Shown: piece after piece, positions 52,211 to 61,311 of the stretch
How the letters are laid out: each line of letters begins with the position of its first letter
Numbering within the stretch: position 1 is the first letter of the stretch
Origin: Desulfobacteraceae bacterium
GTDB taxonomy: Bacteria; Desulfobacterota; Desulfobacteria; Desulfobacterales; Desulfobacteraceae
Assembly (NCBI GenBank): GCA_024225635.1
Contig: JAAEMK010000539.1
Location: forward strand, 1-64,000
Length of the DNA: 64,000 nt
Direction: 5' to 3'
Translations under genes and position numbers: made by a program
The notes under the pieces: generated by a model
Seen by the model: the letters and a program-made list of their open reading frames with translations, nothing else
Databases searched by the model: none
What the model was told of the DNA's origin: nothing

Positions 52211-53332
52211 TTACACCTCCACGCAGAGTACAACAACATCATCCTCGGGCCCTTCGCCCTTCTCAAAAATCGTTTCCATCAGGGAGGCGGGCGCATCGCA
52301 ATAGGGCACGTCCCGGATCTGCTTGAATTTTTCAATCAGGCTTTCGGCGCCGGTGGCCCAGGTGACCTTCTGCCGGACCGACTCCACCAGGCCGTCCGAA
52401 TAGATAAAAAGCCGGTCCCCCGGGTTCACCCGGATACGGTGGATGCCGAACCTGGCATCCTTGAACATCCCCAGGATATCCCCATTCATCCGTATCACCT
52501 CGGGGTCCTTGCCCTTGGGAACATGGACCACCGGCGGATGGCCCGCGCTGATGATGCACAGGCTGCCGGTGCTACGGTTCAACCAGACATAACAGGCGGT
52601 GAGGTACTTGCCATCCGTGAGGATCTCCACCAGCACGTCGTTGATCATCTTCATGCTCTCCTGGGGCGAGTACACCGGATTGCAGTTCTGGGCCAGCAAC
52701 GCCTTGATGGAAGCGGTCATATAACTGGTCTTGATATCGTGGCCCGAAAAATCGGCCACAAAATAACCGGTAATCTGGTCCGAGATGTTCAGGATATCAT
52801 AGAAATCGCCCCCGGCCTCCTCAAGGGCCTTGTAATAGACCCCGAACCGCGCGTTTGGGAACTCTTCGGCAAGGGGCATCATGGCGTTCTGGGCTTCGGT
52901 GATCTGCCTGAGTTTCCGGGCCTGGTCCGCAATCAGGGAGTTGGTGGCGATGGAAAGCTTGAGGTGGATGCCGACCCGGGCAAGCACCTCGAGGGGGTGA
53001 AACGGCTTGGTAATATAATCCACGGCCCCGAGATCAAACCCCTTCAATTTTGAATCAATCTCACTCTTACCGGTGAGAAAGATCACGGGAATAGCCCCTG
53101 TGGCGGGATTTTCCTTCAAAAAGCGGATCACCTCAAACCCGTCCTCCCCCGGCATCTGGATATCCAGCAGGATAAGATCGGGCTTTTCCCCCACGCTGAG
53201 CTCCCTGGCGCTGGGCCCGTTGCTGGCCGAGATCACCCGGTATCCCTCCTTGACCAGGGAACTTTCCATGAGCTTCAGGTTCACAGGGTTGTCATCAACG
53301 GCCAGGACGGTAAAAGGCTGATTTCCTTCCAT
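52211..53332 (-). CDS. Response regulator with PP2C/SpoIIE phosphatase output (RsbU-like)
   Basis: A 373-residue protein: receiver at residues 1-125 (AVDDNPVNLKL, phospho-acceptor in LILLDIQMPGEDG near residue 57, TKPFHPLEVLARV), a linker with a short coiled coil, and a PP2C-like SpoIIE phosphatase at about 165-373 with ALEEAGGDFYDIL and the metal aspartates in GYFVADFSGHD. Such proteins dephosphorylate STAS antagonists when their receiver is phosphorylated. An Hpt gene lies 6 bases upstream and an RsbW-like gene 3 bases downstream, so a phosphorelay probably feeds this phosphatase. The target STAS protein is not in the window. Confidence 0.92.
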   Translation of the reverse strand: MEGNQPFTVLAVDDNPVNLKLMESSLVKEGYRVISASNGPSARELSVGEKPDLILLDIQMPGEDGFEVIRFLKENPATGAIPVIFLTGKSEIDSKLKGFDLGAVDYITKPFHPLEVLARVGIHLKLSIATNSLIADQARKLRQITEAQNAMMPLAEEFPNARFGVYYKALEEAGGDFYDILNISDQITGYFVADFSGHDIKTSYMTASIKALLAQNCNPVYSPQESMKMINDVLVEILTDGKYLTACYVWLNRSTGSLCIISAGHPPVVHVPKGKDPEVIRMNGDILGMFKDARFGIHRIRVNPGDRLFIYSDGLVESVRQKVTWATGAESLIEKFKQIRDVPYCDAPASLMETIFEKGEGPEDDVVVLCVEV

Positions 53333-53338
53333 GGTCGC

Positions 53339-53659
53339 TTACCTCCTGTCCATGGCCATATTGATGGCGTCAAGGCCCTGGCGCAGGGCATCCGCCTTTG
53401 CGTTGATGGGATCGAACCTGCCCTGGCCGGCCAGGGTTTCCACTTCTGACGCAATGGCGGCGATATCGGCAAACCCGAGATTCCCGGCCGCGCCCTTGAT
53501 GGAGTGGGCCGCATGGGCAACCGGCTCCCTGCTGCCCTGGGCAAGGCCCTCTTCAAGGACGGCAAGATCCGAGAAGGAGGTGGTCACCAGGAGTTCTGTC
53601 AGTTCAAGAAAATCCTCCTCGCCGATGCCAAGATTTGAAGCCATTGCCTTAAAATCCAT
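53339..53659 (-). CDS. Free-standing Hpt phosphotransfer protein
   Basis: A 106-residue histidine phosphotransfer domain with the four-helix pattern and the active-site histidine in HAAHSIKGAAGNLG near residue 50. Stand-alone Hpt proteins shuttle phosphate from hybrid kinases to response regulators. The gene heads a three-gene set, followed 6 bases later by a receiver-phosphatase. Its donor kinase is not adjacent; the two giant hybrid kinases at 24-34 kb carry their own Hpt, so a distant donor is more likely. Confidence 0.93.
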   Translation of the reverse strand: MDFKAMASNLGIGEEDFLELTELLVTTSFSDLAVLEEGLAQGSREPVAHAAHSIKGAAGNLGFADIAAIASEVETLAGQGRFDPINAKADALRQGLDAINMAMDRR

Positions 53660-53755
53660 GGGATCTCCTGTAATTGATGGGATTTATATCTAAGATGCCC
53701 TCATTCTATAGCCACTCCCCCGGGGAAGTCAATTGATTTTGAAACTATTCAACTT

Positions 53756-53791
53756 GGTGCCTGGGCCCCGCCCGGAAAGGGTCGGGGCACC
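53756..53791 (-). terminator. Hairpin downstream of the DUF2520 gene
   Basis: GGTGCC at 53756-53761 pairs with GGCACC at 53786-53791, with partial pairing of the GC-rich interior. It lies 36 bases after the DUF2520 stop and may end the panB operon. The T-run is poor. Confidence 0.35.
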
Positions 53792-53826
53792 ATGCTTTCA
53801 CCGATGGCGCAGAGCCGGAACCGGCG

Positions 53827-54714
53827 TCAGGACCCGGGCGGTTTGAACAAGGCTTCGAGCCGGTCCGCGCTCCCGGGGTCAAGATCGCCCCCTTCCCTTG
53901 CGATCTTCAGGGTGTATTGGCCAAGGAGCCTGTAGAGTTCCGAATATTCCGGCCGGACCTTTTCAATATCTGCCATGTGCCGTTCCACGATCTCCCTGTC
54001 CCCCCGGGCCACGGGCCCGGTAAGGGCGGCCACGGTGCCCCGGTTCCCGATATTGGAAAGGGTGCCCAGGATCAGGGGCGAAAGGATCTCGTAGGCCCTG
54101 GCTTCGGACAGCTCGGCCTCCCTGAGAAGATCGATGGCAAAGCGCTCCAGGGTGACAAGATAGTTGGAGGCCACCACGGCGGCCGCATGGTAGAGGGTCT
54201 TGGCCCGGGTGGGGATGGTGAAGGACACCCCGCCCAGGGCTTCAACCATCCGTGTTCCCAGCTCAACGGCCGAATCGTCCCCCTCCACGGAGATGTTGAT
54301 CCCCTTGAACGGGGAGGCCTGGCCCGCCTCGCAGGGGGCAAAGCTCTGGAGGGGATGGATGGACCCTGTGGCAATCCCGGCCGTTCCCTCCTTTACGAGG
54401 ATGCCCGATGACAAGGCCCCGCTGCAGTGGAACACAACGCTGCCGGACTGAAGCGCCTTCTGGGCGACAAGATCGGCAAACACCCCCTCAATGGCAGCGT
54501 CCGGGGTGGTGATAAAAAGAACATTGCCGTTTTTTGCGGCATCCGTTGGCGTGTCAAACACCTGGCCGGCCCCTGCGAGCCGGGCCGTGTTTCGGGCCGA
54601 TGCAAGGCTGCGGCTGGCAACCCCAGCCAAAGGAAACCCCGCCCGGGCGAGGAACACGGCCAGGGCCGTTCCCACCCGGCCGCAACCGATGATGGAGATC
54701 GAAGGTGTCGTCAT
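53827..54714 (-). CDS. DUF2520 / Rossmann-fold oxidoreductase next to panB
   Basis: A 295-residue protein with an N-terminal NAD(P)-binding Rossmann domain (SIIGCGRVGTALAVFLARAG, GxGxxG) and a C-terminal helical DUF2520 domain (LYHAAAVVASNYLVTLERF). It begins at the base after the panB stop, so the two are translationally coupled. DUF2520 proteins recur beside pantothenate genes, and a PanG-type alternative ketopantoate reductase has been proposed for such neighbours; I hold that as a plausible inference, not a proven assignment. It could instead reduce another 2-keto acid. Confidence 0.8.
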   Translation of the reverse strand: MTTPSISIIGCGRVGTALAVFLARAGFPLAGVASRSLASARNTARLAGAGQVFDTPTDAAKNGNVLFITTPDAAIEGVFADLVAQKALQSGSVVFHCSGALSSGILVKEGTAGIATGSIHPLQSFAPCEAGQASPFKGINISVEGDDSAVELGTRMVEALGGVSFTIPTRAKTLYHAAAVVASNYLVTLERFAIDLLREAELSEARAYEILSPLILGTLSNIGNRGTVAALTGPVARGDREIVERHMADIEKVRPEYSELYRLLGQYTLKIAREGGDLDPGSADRLEALFKPPGS

Positions 54715-55506
54715 TTATTTATACCCATGCTCCTCTGCGGGAAAGGTCTGGTTATTCACTTCATCCCTGTAGCTCTCGATCCCCGCGATTGCGGCTTTCC
54801 TAAGCTCTGCGAACTGTTTCACAAATTTCGGCAGGTGCCTGTCGTGGAGACCGAGCATGTCGTGGAGTACGAGGATCTGCCCGTCGCAATCCACACCTGC
54901 ACCGATGCCGATGGTGGGAATGGTGAGCTTTTCCGTTATCTTGGCCGCAATGTCGGAGGGGATGCCTTCCAGCACCACGGAAAACGCGCCCGCCTCCTGG
55001 ACCTGAAGGGCATCGGCAATCAGCCGCCCCTCGTTGCGCTGCACCTTGAAGCCGCCCATCTGGTGCACACTCTGGGGGGTGAGCCCGATATGGGCCTGGA
55101 CCGGGATGCCGGCCCTGGCAATGGCATGGATCACCTCGCACACATCGGCCCCGCCTTCGAGCTTGACAGCGGATGCGTCCGCCTCCTTGAGGAACCGGCC
55201 GGCATTTTCAACGGCCACATCGATGGAACCCTGGTAGGACATGAAGGGCATGTCCCCCACCACCATGGCCCGCTTGCAGGCGCGGGTCACCATGGCGGTG
55301 TGGTAGAGGATCTCATCCATGGTCACGGGCAGGGTGGTCTCCTTGCCCTGGATCACCATGCCAAGGGAGTCCCCCACAAGAATTATGTCGATGCCGGCCC
55401 CGTCGACCATGGCGGCGAACGGATAGTCATAGGCTGTCAACGCCGTTATTTTCCTGCCTTCCTGCTTCATCTTGAACAATGTGGTAGTGGTTACCCTGGG
55501 CTGCAT
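54715..55506 (-). CDS. panB: Ketopantoate hydroxymethyltransferase
   Basis: PanB transfers a hydroxymethyl group from 5,10-methylene-tetrahydrofolate to alpha-ketoisovalerate in pantothenate synthesis. The 263-residue product has the family patterns [27 protein letters not shown], and [12 protein letters not shown]; it is close to the usual length. It ends immediately before the DUF2520 gene. panC and panD are not in the window. The 257 bases upstream (55507-55763) hold a probable promoter for the divergent hisS gene and otherwise AT-rich sequence with no gene. Confidence 0.96.
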   Translation of the reverse strand: MQPRVTTTTLFKMKQEGRKITALTAYDYPFAAMVDGAGIDIILVGDSLGMVIQGKETTLPVTMDEILYHTAMVTRACKRAMVVGDMPFMSYQGSIDVAVENAGRFLKEADASAVKLEGGADVCEVIHAIARAGIPVQAHIGLTPQSVHQMGGFKVQRNEGRLIADALQVQEAGAFSVVLEGIPSDIAAKITEKLTIPTIGIGAGVDCDGQILVLHDMLGLHDRHLPKFVKQFAELRKAAIAGIESYRDEVNNQTFPAEEHGYK

Positions 55507-55678
55507 AAGCTCTCCTTAGTGATCAGATTAAAAGTAGTAAAACAACGACCGGACAATTTGTTAATTCCTGACTAACATTAATTGAAGGTGTGTTCAACCC
55601 ATTTCCGGGCGGTTAAAAAGGTTCCCGGCTCCTCCGGCAGTGCCGATTGCAGGGCAGGCGGCCCGATTAAAAATAAGA

Positions 55679-55708
55679 TTGACTAAACAATGGTTTTTTG
55701 GATATAAG
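55679..55708 (+). promoter_or_regulatory. Promoter for hisS-aspS operon
   Basis: TTGACT (55679-55684) and TATAAG (55703-55708) are 18 bases apart, with AT-rich DNA around them, about 55 bases before the hisS start. Confidence 0.55.
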
Positions 55709-55763
55709 AAAGGTTTATTTTCATTCAACATAATTTTTTTATTGGGCAACGACACAGACGACA

Positions 55764-57041
55764 ATGATACAGACCATCAGAGGCTTCAGAGACATACTGC
55801 CGGGGGACACCGCCCTGTGGCAGACCATTGAGAAAACGGCATCCCAGCTTTTCGAAGATTTCGGCTTCCAGGAGATCCGGCTTCCCGTGATCGAGAAGAC
55901 CGAACTCTTTGCCAGGAGCATCGGCGAAGTCACCGACATCGTTGAAAAGGAGATGTACACCTTTCCGGACCGAAAGGGCAATAACATCACCCTTCGACCG
56001 GAAGCCACGGCATCCGTGGTCCGATCCTACATCCAGCACAAGATGTATGCGGCGGATCCCATCAAAAAGCTCTACACCATCGGCCCCATGTTCCGGCGGG
56101 AGCGGCCCCAGAAGGGACGGTACCGTCAGTTCTACCAGATCAACGCCGAGGTGTTCGGCATCTCATCCCCCTTCATTGACGCCCAGCTGATCCTGATGCT
56201 GAACGAGCTGTTCAAGCGCCTGGGGCTCACGGACCTTACGGCCCACATCAACTCCCTGGGATGCCCCCAGTGCCGGCCGACGTTCCAGCAGGCATTGCTG
56301 GACTTCCTTGCCTCCAAAAAGGATCATCTCTGCAGCAACTGCAAGCGCCGCATGGACAAGAATCCCCTGAGGACCCTTGACTGCAAGGTACCCGAGTGCA
56401 GGGAGGCCCTGAAAGAGGCCCCCACCACCCTGGATCACCTCTGCGGCGACTGCTCGGACCATTTTGGTACGGTCAAGGCCACCCTTGAGAAGCAGGGGGT
56501 CGACTTTATCGTGGACAAGACCCTGGTCCGGGGCCTGGACTACTACTCCAGGACCGCCTTTGAGATCCAGACCACCGCCCTGGGCGCCCAGAGCGCAGTT
56601 GCGGGCGGCGGGCGCTACGACGCCCTTGTCAAGGAGCTTGACGGACCTGAGATCCCGGCCATTGGATTCGCCATTGGATTTGACCGCCTGTCCGAGGTGA
56701 TGGAACAGCTGAAGGGCCCGGGAAAGGCCAAGACCCCGGACCTGTTCATCATACCCCTTGGGGAAAGGGCCATGGAAAAAGCCTACCTGTGGTCATCCGC
56801 CCTCAACCTCAAGGGCGTCCGGAGCGAGACAGACTACGCAGGCAAGAGCCTCAAGGCCCTCATGAAACGGGCAGACAAACTGAATGCCGGTCACGTCCTG
56901 ATCGCGGGAGACAAGGAGCTTGACGAAAACGCCCTTGTCCTGAGGGACATGCAGACCCGGGAACAGACAACAGTGCCGTCGGACGACCCAATTGATAACA
57001 TCATTAAAATTCTAACCGATAAGGGAACGATACGTGACTGA
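55764..57041 (+). CDS. hisS: Histidyl-tRNA synthetase
   Basis: A 425-residue class II aminoacyl-tRNA synthetase that charges tRNA-His. Motif 1 is around IRLPVIEKTELF, motif 2 at FRRERPQKGRYRQFYQ with the conserved arginine, and the histidine-specific LVRGLDYYSRTAFE and GGGRYDALV follow, then the anticodon-binding domain. Length is typical. No strong ribosome site is seen. It overlaps aspS by 8 bases. A CPQC...C CxxC-type cluster (CPQCRPTF, CSNC, CGDCSDH) is present, which is common in bacterial HisRS of this group. Confidence 0.97.
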   Translation: MIQTIRGFRDILPGDTALWQTIEKTASQLFEDFGFQEIRLPVIEKTELFARSIGEVTDIVEKEMYTFPDRKGNNITLRPEATASVVRSYIQHKMYAADPIKKLYTIGPMFRRERPQKGRYRQFYQINAEVFGISSPFIDAQLILMLNELFKRLGLTDLTAHINSLGCPQCRPTFQQALLDFLASKKDHLCSNCKRRMDKNPLRTLDCKVPECREALKEAPTTLDHLCGDCSDHFGTVKATLEKQGVDFIVDKTLVRGLDYYSRTAFEIQTTALGAQSAVAGGGRYDALVKELDGPEIPAIGFAIGFDRLSEVMEQLKGPGKAKTPDLFIIPLGERAMEKAYLWSSALNLKGVRSETDYAGKSLKALMKRADKLNAGHVLIAGDKELDENALVLRDMQTREQTTVPSDDPIDNIIKILTDKGTIRD

Positions 57042-58824
57042 TTTACTTGGAGATATGAGAAGGACCCACACCTGTGGCGAATTAAGGGAGACAGACGTTG
57101 ACACACAGGTTGTGCTCATGGGCTGGGTGCAGCGCCGCCGGGATCACGGTGGCGTAATATTCATAGATTTCAGGGACCGTGATGGGATCACCCAGATCGT
57201 GTTCAACCCCGAGGTTGCCCCCGAGGTCCATGCCAAGGCCCACGACCTGAGAAGCGAGTTTGTCCTTGGCGTCAAGGGCACCGTTGTGAACCGGCCCGAT
57301 GACATGGTGAATCAAAAGATGGCCACCGGCGCCATCGAGATCCTGGTGGATGAGCTCAAAATCCTGAGCCGGGCCGAGACACCGGCCTTCCAGATCGAAG
57401 ACAGGATCGAGGCCTCCGAGAACATCCGCCTCAAGCACCGTCACCTGGACCTGAGACGACCCAAGCTCCAGCAGAACATCATTGCCCGGCACACGGCCGG
57501 AAGGGCGGTCCGGGACTATCTCAACAATCTTGGCTTCCTGGACATCGAGACACCGGTCCTCACCAAGAGCACCCCCGAGGGCGCCAGGGACTACCTGGTC
57601 CCGAGCCGGGTCAACCAGGGCCAGTTCTATGCCCTGCCCCAGAGCCCCCAGCTGTTCAAGCAGCTCCTGATGATCAGCGGGTTCGAGCGCTACTACCAGA
57701 TCGTCCGGTGCTTCAGGGACGAGGACCTGCGGGCCGACCGCCAGCCCGAGTTCACCCAGATCGACATGGAGCTCTCCTTTGTTGGGGAAGACGAGATCAT
57801 GGAGATCACCGAGGGCCTGATCAAGGAGGTGTTCAAGAAGGTCCGGAACATCGAGCTTGAGCTTCCCTTCCAGCGCATCACCTATGCCGAGGCCATCGAG
57901 CGGTTCGGTATCGACCGGCCCGACATGCGGTTCGGCCTTGAGCTGTGCAACATCTCCGACATTGTCAAGGACGCAGGCTTCAAGGTCTTTGCCAGCGTGG
58001 TGAAAAAAGGGGGTCTTGTCAAGGCGATCAACGCCAAGGGCTGCGCCAACTTCACCCGCAAGCAGATCGATGAACTCACCGAGTTTACCGCCATTTACAA
58101 GGCCAAGGGCCTTGCATGGATCAAGGTGAAAGAGGATGGGGAGTGGCAGTCCCCCATTGCAAAATTCTTCACCGAGGAAGAGAAACAGGCCATGAAAGAG
58201 CGCCTGGACATGGAGGTGGGCGATCTTATCTTCTTTGTGGCGGACAGCGCCAAGATCACCAACGAAGCCCTGGGCCAACTCAGGAACGAGCTTGCTAGAA
58301 GGCTTGAGCTCATCGACAAGGACACCTACCGGTTCGTGTGGGTCACCCACTTTCCCCTCCTTGAGTATGACGAGGGAGAAAAGCGGTACCAGGCCCTTCA
58401 CCACCCGTTCACGGCCCCCCTGGAAGAGGACCTGGACAAGCTTGAGACCGACCCCCTCAACGTTCGCTCAAGGGCCTATGACATGGTCCTGAACGGCACC
58501 GAGATCGGCGGCGGCTCCATCCGTATCCATTCCCAGGAACTCCAGGAAAAGGTATTGAAAACCCTGGGCATCAGCAAGGAAGAGGCCAACGACAAGTTCG
58601 GCTTTCTCCTGGACGCCCTGGCATCCGGCACCCCGCCCCACGGCGGCCTGGCCTTCGGGTTTGACCGCCTGGCCATGATCCTGTGCCAGGAGGATTCCAT
58701 CCGGGACGTGATCGCCTTTCCCAAGACCCAGAAGGCCACCTGCCTGTTGACTGAAGCACCGTCCAAGGCAGCGCCGGCCCAGCTCCAGGAACTCTCCATA
58801 AGGGTTGCAAAGATAGAAGAATGA
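57034..58824 (+). CDS. aspS: Aspartyl-tRNA synthetase
   Basis: A 596-residue bacterial-type class II synthetase with an N-terminal OB-fold anticodon-binding domain (TCGELRETDVDTQVVLMGWV), the catalytic core with the motif 2 RDEDLRADRQPEFTQID and ALPQSPQLFKQLLM, and a GAD insertion domain. A GTG at 57034 overlaps the hisS stop; an ATG at 57055 begins the family-conserved part and is an alternative. It overlaps xpt by four bases downstream. The order hisS-aspS is widespread. Confidence 0.96.
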   Translation: MTDLLGDMRRTHTCGELRETDVDTQVVLMGWVQRRRDHGGVIFIDFRDRDGITQIVFNPEVAPEVHAKAHDLRSEFVLGVKGTVVNRPDDMVNQKMATGAIEILVDELKILSRAETPAFQIEDRIEASENIRLKHRHLDLRRPKLQQNIIARHTAGRAVRDYLNNLGFLDIETPVLTKSTPEGARDYLVPSRVNQGQFYALPQSPQLFKQLLMISGFERYYQIVRCFRDEDLRADRQPEFTQIDMELSFVGEDEIMEITEGLIKEVFKKVRNIELELPFQRITYAEAIERFGIDRPDMRFGLELCNISDIVKDAGFKVFASVVKKGGLVKAINAKGCANFTRKQIDELTEFTAIYKAKGLAWIKVKEDGEWQSPIAKFFTEEEKQAMKERLDMEVGDLIFFVADSAKITNEALGQLRNELARRLELIDKDTYRFVWVTHFPLLEYDEGEKRYQALHHPFTAPLEEDLDKLETDPLNVRSRAYDMVLNGTEIGGGSIRIHSQELQEKVLKTLGISKEEANDKFGFLLDALASGTPPHGGLAFGFDRLAMILCQEDSIRDVIAFPKTQKATCLLTEAPSKAAPAQLQELSIRVAKIEE

Positions 58825-59402
58825 AAGAGCTGAAAGAAACCATAACAACCAGGGCAGAGTATCTCGGGGACGGGATACTCAAGGCCGACGGGTTTGTCAA
58901 CCATCAGCTGCTTCCGGGCCTCTCCACACGCATGGGGGAGGCCTTTGCAGACAGGTTCAGGGAAGAGGGGGCCGGAAGCGCCACCAAGATCGTCACCGCC
59001 GAGGTGAGCGGCATTGCCCCGGCCCTGGTGACGGCCCAGGCCCTTGACATCCCCATGGTGTTTGCACGAAAAAAGCGGCCCGCCTTCATGAAGGAGACCC
59101 TTTTTGAGGCGTCGGCCGTAAGCCGCACCAAGGGAGACGATGTCACCCTTTATATCTCGTCCAGATACCTTGAACCCGGCGACAAGGTTGTCATCGTGGA
59201 TGACTTCCTTGCCACGGCATCCACCCTGGAGGCCCTGGTCTCCATCGTGGAACAGAGCGGCGCCACGCTTCTCGGCATCGGCTGCATCATCGAAAAGGTG
59301 TTTGAAAACGGCCGGAAAAGACTCGATCACCTGGGGGTTCCCATCATCAGCCTTGCCCAGGTGGATCTTGTTGACTCGGGCAGGACTTTCAAAGTACTAT
59401 AA
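58821..59402 (+). CDS. xpt: Xanthine phosphoribosyltransferase
   Basis: A 193-residue purine-salvage enzyme making XMP from xanthine and PRPP. The PRPP-binding motif VVIVDDFLATASTLEAL is near residue 125; KADGFVNHQLLPGLS and VFARKKRPAF match Xpt. Its ATG overlaps the aspS stop (ATGA), and the HD-domain gene follows 9 bases later. Cytoplasmic. Confidence 0.93.
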   Translation: MKELKETITTRAEYLGDGILKADGFVNHQLLPGLSTRMGEAFADRFREEGAGSATKIVTAEVSGIAPALVTAQALDIPMVFARKKRPAFMKETLFEASAVSRTKGDDVTLYISSRYLEPGDKVVIVDDFLATASTLEALVSIVEQSGATLLGIGCIIEKVFENGRKRLDHLGVPIISLAQVDLVDSGRTFKVL

Positions 59403-59411
59403 CTTAGGGAT

Positions 59412-60173
59412 ATGGAAACCACCTATCAAGAGTTGCGGAACATGGCCAGGGAAATCGTAGCAACGCTTCCCAGGCCACGGTTCTGCACTCTGTTCAAAGA
59501 TGAAATTTCCCGGTCCAGGCAGCTTCTTTGCTCCGACCCCCTGCTCCTTAAACTCAAAAAACAGATAACCCCCCTGCTGGAGAATGACTTCGGCCACGGC
59601 ATGCTCCATTCGGAACTGGTATGCGTGGATGGGGGCGCCATTGTCCGGATCGAGCTGAAAGACCAGGTAACGCCGGAAGAGATGGAACGGGCCATGGTGC
59701 TGGTCCAGGCGGCGGGGCTCCTCCACGACATCAAGCGAAAAGAAAAGCACCACGCCGAAAAAGGGGCCCGGTTTGCACGCACCCTGCTCGAGAACGGCGA
59801 CTACGGCCTGACACCCGGAGAGATCACCACGGTATGCGACGCCATCCGGGCCCATGAGGCGTTCCAGGAGCCCAAGGGGGTGGACCATGCCCCCTCATTG
59901 ATATCCGACGCCCTGTACGACGCGGACAAGTTCAGGTGGGGGCCGGACAACTTTACCCACACGGTCTGGGACATGGTGATCTTTTCAAAAATGCCGCTGG
60001 CCGAATTTTTAAGACGGTTTCCCGGGGGGATGGAAAAGCTTTCCCAGATACGGGACACCTTCAGGACAGAAACCGGGAAGACCTACGGTCCCGGCTTTAT
60101 AAATCTGGGGATAGAGGCGGGGGAGCTTCTTGTTGAAACACTCCAGGAAGAACGCTCTGAACTGTTCTCCTAG
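59412..60173 (+). CDS. HD-domain phosphohydrolase
   Basis: A 253-residue cytoplasmic HD-domain protein with H...HD...D metal ligands: HGMLHSELV near residue 60, LLHDIKRKEKHHAEKG near 104, and DALYDADKF near 165. Such proteins hydrolyse nucleotides or phosphoesters; the substrate is not evident. It closes the hisS-aspS-xpt run and overlaps the convergent minE stop by four bases. An interplay with purine salvage is only suggested by position. Confidence 0.88.
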   Translation: METTYQELRNMAREIVATLPRPRFCTLFKDEISRSRQLLCSDPLLLKLKKQITPLLENDFGHGMLHSELVCVDGGAIVRIELKDQVTPEEMERAMVLVQAAGLLHDIKRKEKHHAEKGARFARTLLENGDYGLTPGEITTVCDAIRAHEAFQEPKGVDHAPSLISDALYDADKFRWGPDNFTHTVWDMVIFSKMPLAEFLRRFPGGMEKLSQIRDTFRTETGKTYGPGFINLGIEAGELLVETLQEERSELFS

Positions 60174-60445
60174 GCTTGATCAAACCGATCCCGTCGAACA
60201 CAAAGGATGGGGGTGTTGAAAACCAGGGCCGAGGCATCATCGTCACGCTTCACCTTGAGCTCAAGGGACCTCTTGTCAATCTCAAAATACTTTGAAATCA
60301 CCTCGACAATGTCGTTTTGAAGAGCGTTCAAGGTCTCATCATTCACCTCGAGCTTATCGCAGACAAGGGCGAACTGAAGCCGCTTCTTGGCCGTCTCCTT
60401 ACTGGGTTCGTGTCCTGAGATTTTTCTGATAATTGTATTCAGCAT
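60170..60445 (-). CDS. minE: Cell-division topological specificity factor
   Basis: A 91-residue MinE. The N-terminal anti-MinCD helix with TAKKRLQFALVCD is at about 18-30, and the C-terminal topological-specificity domain includes DIVEVISKYFEID. It displaces MinC from MinD and releases MinD from the membrane. It follows minD after 10 bases. Confidence 0.95.
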   Translation of the reverse strand: MLNTIIRKISGHEPSKETAKKRLQFALVCDKLEVNDETLNALQNDIVEVISKYFEIDKRSLELKVKRDDDASALVFNTPILCVRRDRFDQA

Positions 60446-60455
60446 GGACTAGTCC

Positions 60456-61256
60456 TTATTTTTTCAACCCCAGTTTCTGGGTAAATCGGTTCCACATGCC
60501 CCCCTTGAGGCTCGGCACCTCCACCGGCAGCTCCGGCTCGCCGTTCAGCCGCCGGGCGATGCGCCTGAAGGCCCGGCCCGCCTTGGAATCGTTCTGCAAC
60601 ACCAGGGGCATGCCGGTATTGGTGGCGATCACCACCTGCTCATCCATGGGCACAAGCCCCGCAAGATCGATGGAGAGCACCTCCATCACATCCTCGTGGC
60701 TGAGCATGTCCCCCTTTGAGACCATCTCGGGAACGATCCTATTCACAATCAGCCTTGGGGTGATGGAACGGGAGTAGAGGAGCCCGATCACCCGGTCGGC
60801 ATCCCTGATGGAAGAGACGTCCGGGGTGCAGACCACAATGGCCTCGTCCGCGGCCGTGACCGAATTTTCAAATCCCCGCTCAATACCGGCAGGGGAGTCC
60901 ATGATCACATAATCGAACTCCTTTCGAAGCTGCTTTGCGACCCGCTCCACCCCGGCGGAGGTCAACACATCCTTGTTGTCGCTCTGGGAGGCCGGCACCA
61001 GAAAAAGATTTTCGATCCTGCGATCCCGTATGGCGGCCTGGCGGAGATTGCACGTGCCATTGACCACGTCCACGATGTTGAAGACGATCCGGTTCTCGAG
61101 CCCGAGCACCACATCCAGGTTCCTCAACCCGATGTCCATGTCAATAACAGCGACCCTGTTCCCCTCCAGGGCAAGGGCTGCGCCAATGGAAGCCGTTGCA
61201 GTGGTTTTACCCACCCCTCCCTTGCCTGATGTTACTACGATAATTCTACCTTCCAC
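60456..61256 (-). CDS. minD: Septum-site-determining ATPase
   Basis: A 266-residue MinD with the deviant Walker A KGGVGKTT (near 12-19), DMDIGLRNLDVVLG, and the C-terminal amphipathic membrane helix (WNRFTQKLGLKK). It recruits MinC to the membrane away from mid-cell. Order minC-minD-minE is standard, read from the minus strand. Confidence 0.97.
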   Translation of the reverse strand: MEGRIIVVTSGKGGVGKTTATASIGAALALEGNRVAVIDMDIGLRNLDVVLGLENRIVFNIVDVVNGTCNLRQAAIRDRRIENLFLVPASQSDNKDVLTSAGVERVAKQLRKEFDYVIMDSPAGIERGFENSVTAADEAIVVCTPDVSSIRDADRVIGLLYSRSITPRLIVNRIVPEMVSKGDMLSHEDVMEVLSIDLAGLVPMDEQVVIATNTGMPLVLQNDSKAGRAFRRIARRLNGEPELPVEVPSLKGGMWNRFTQKLGLKK

Positions 61257-61311
61257 GTCTCACCTCATGTGATTAGCCTGGGAACCGCCACCAGCTAATA
61301 GCTAAATGTTA

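Noticed and set aside
55507-55763. Possible T-box or tRNA-like leader before hisS
   Set aside because: I could not find the T-box core or a tRNA cloverleaf. The region is AT-rich with a plain promoter.
57082-58404. Long minus-strand frame opposite aspS
   Set aside because: No homology signal. The plus strand encodes a full AspRS.
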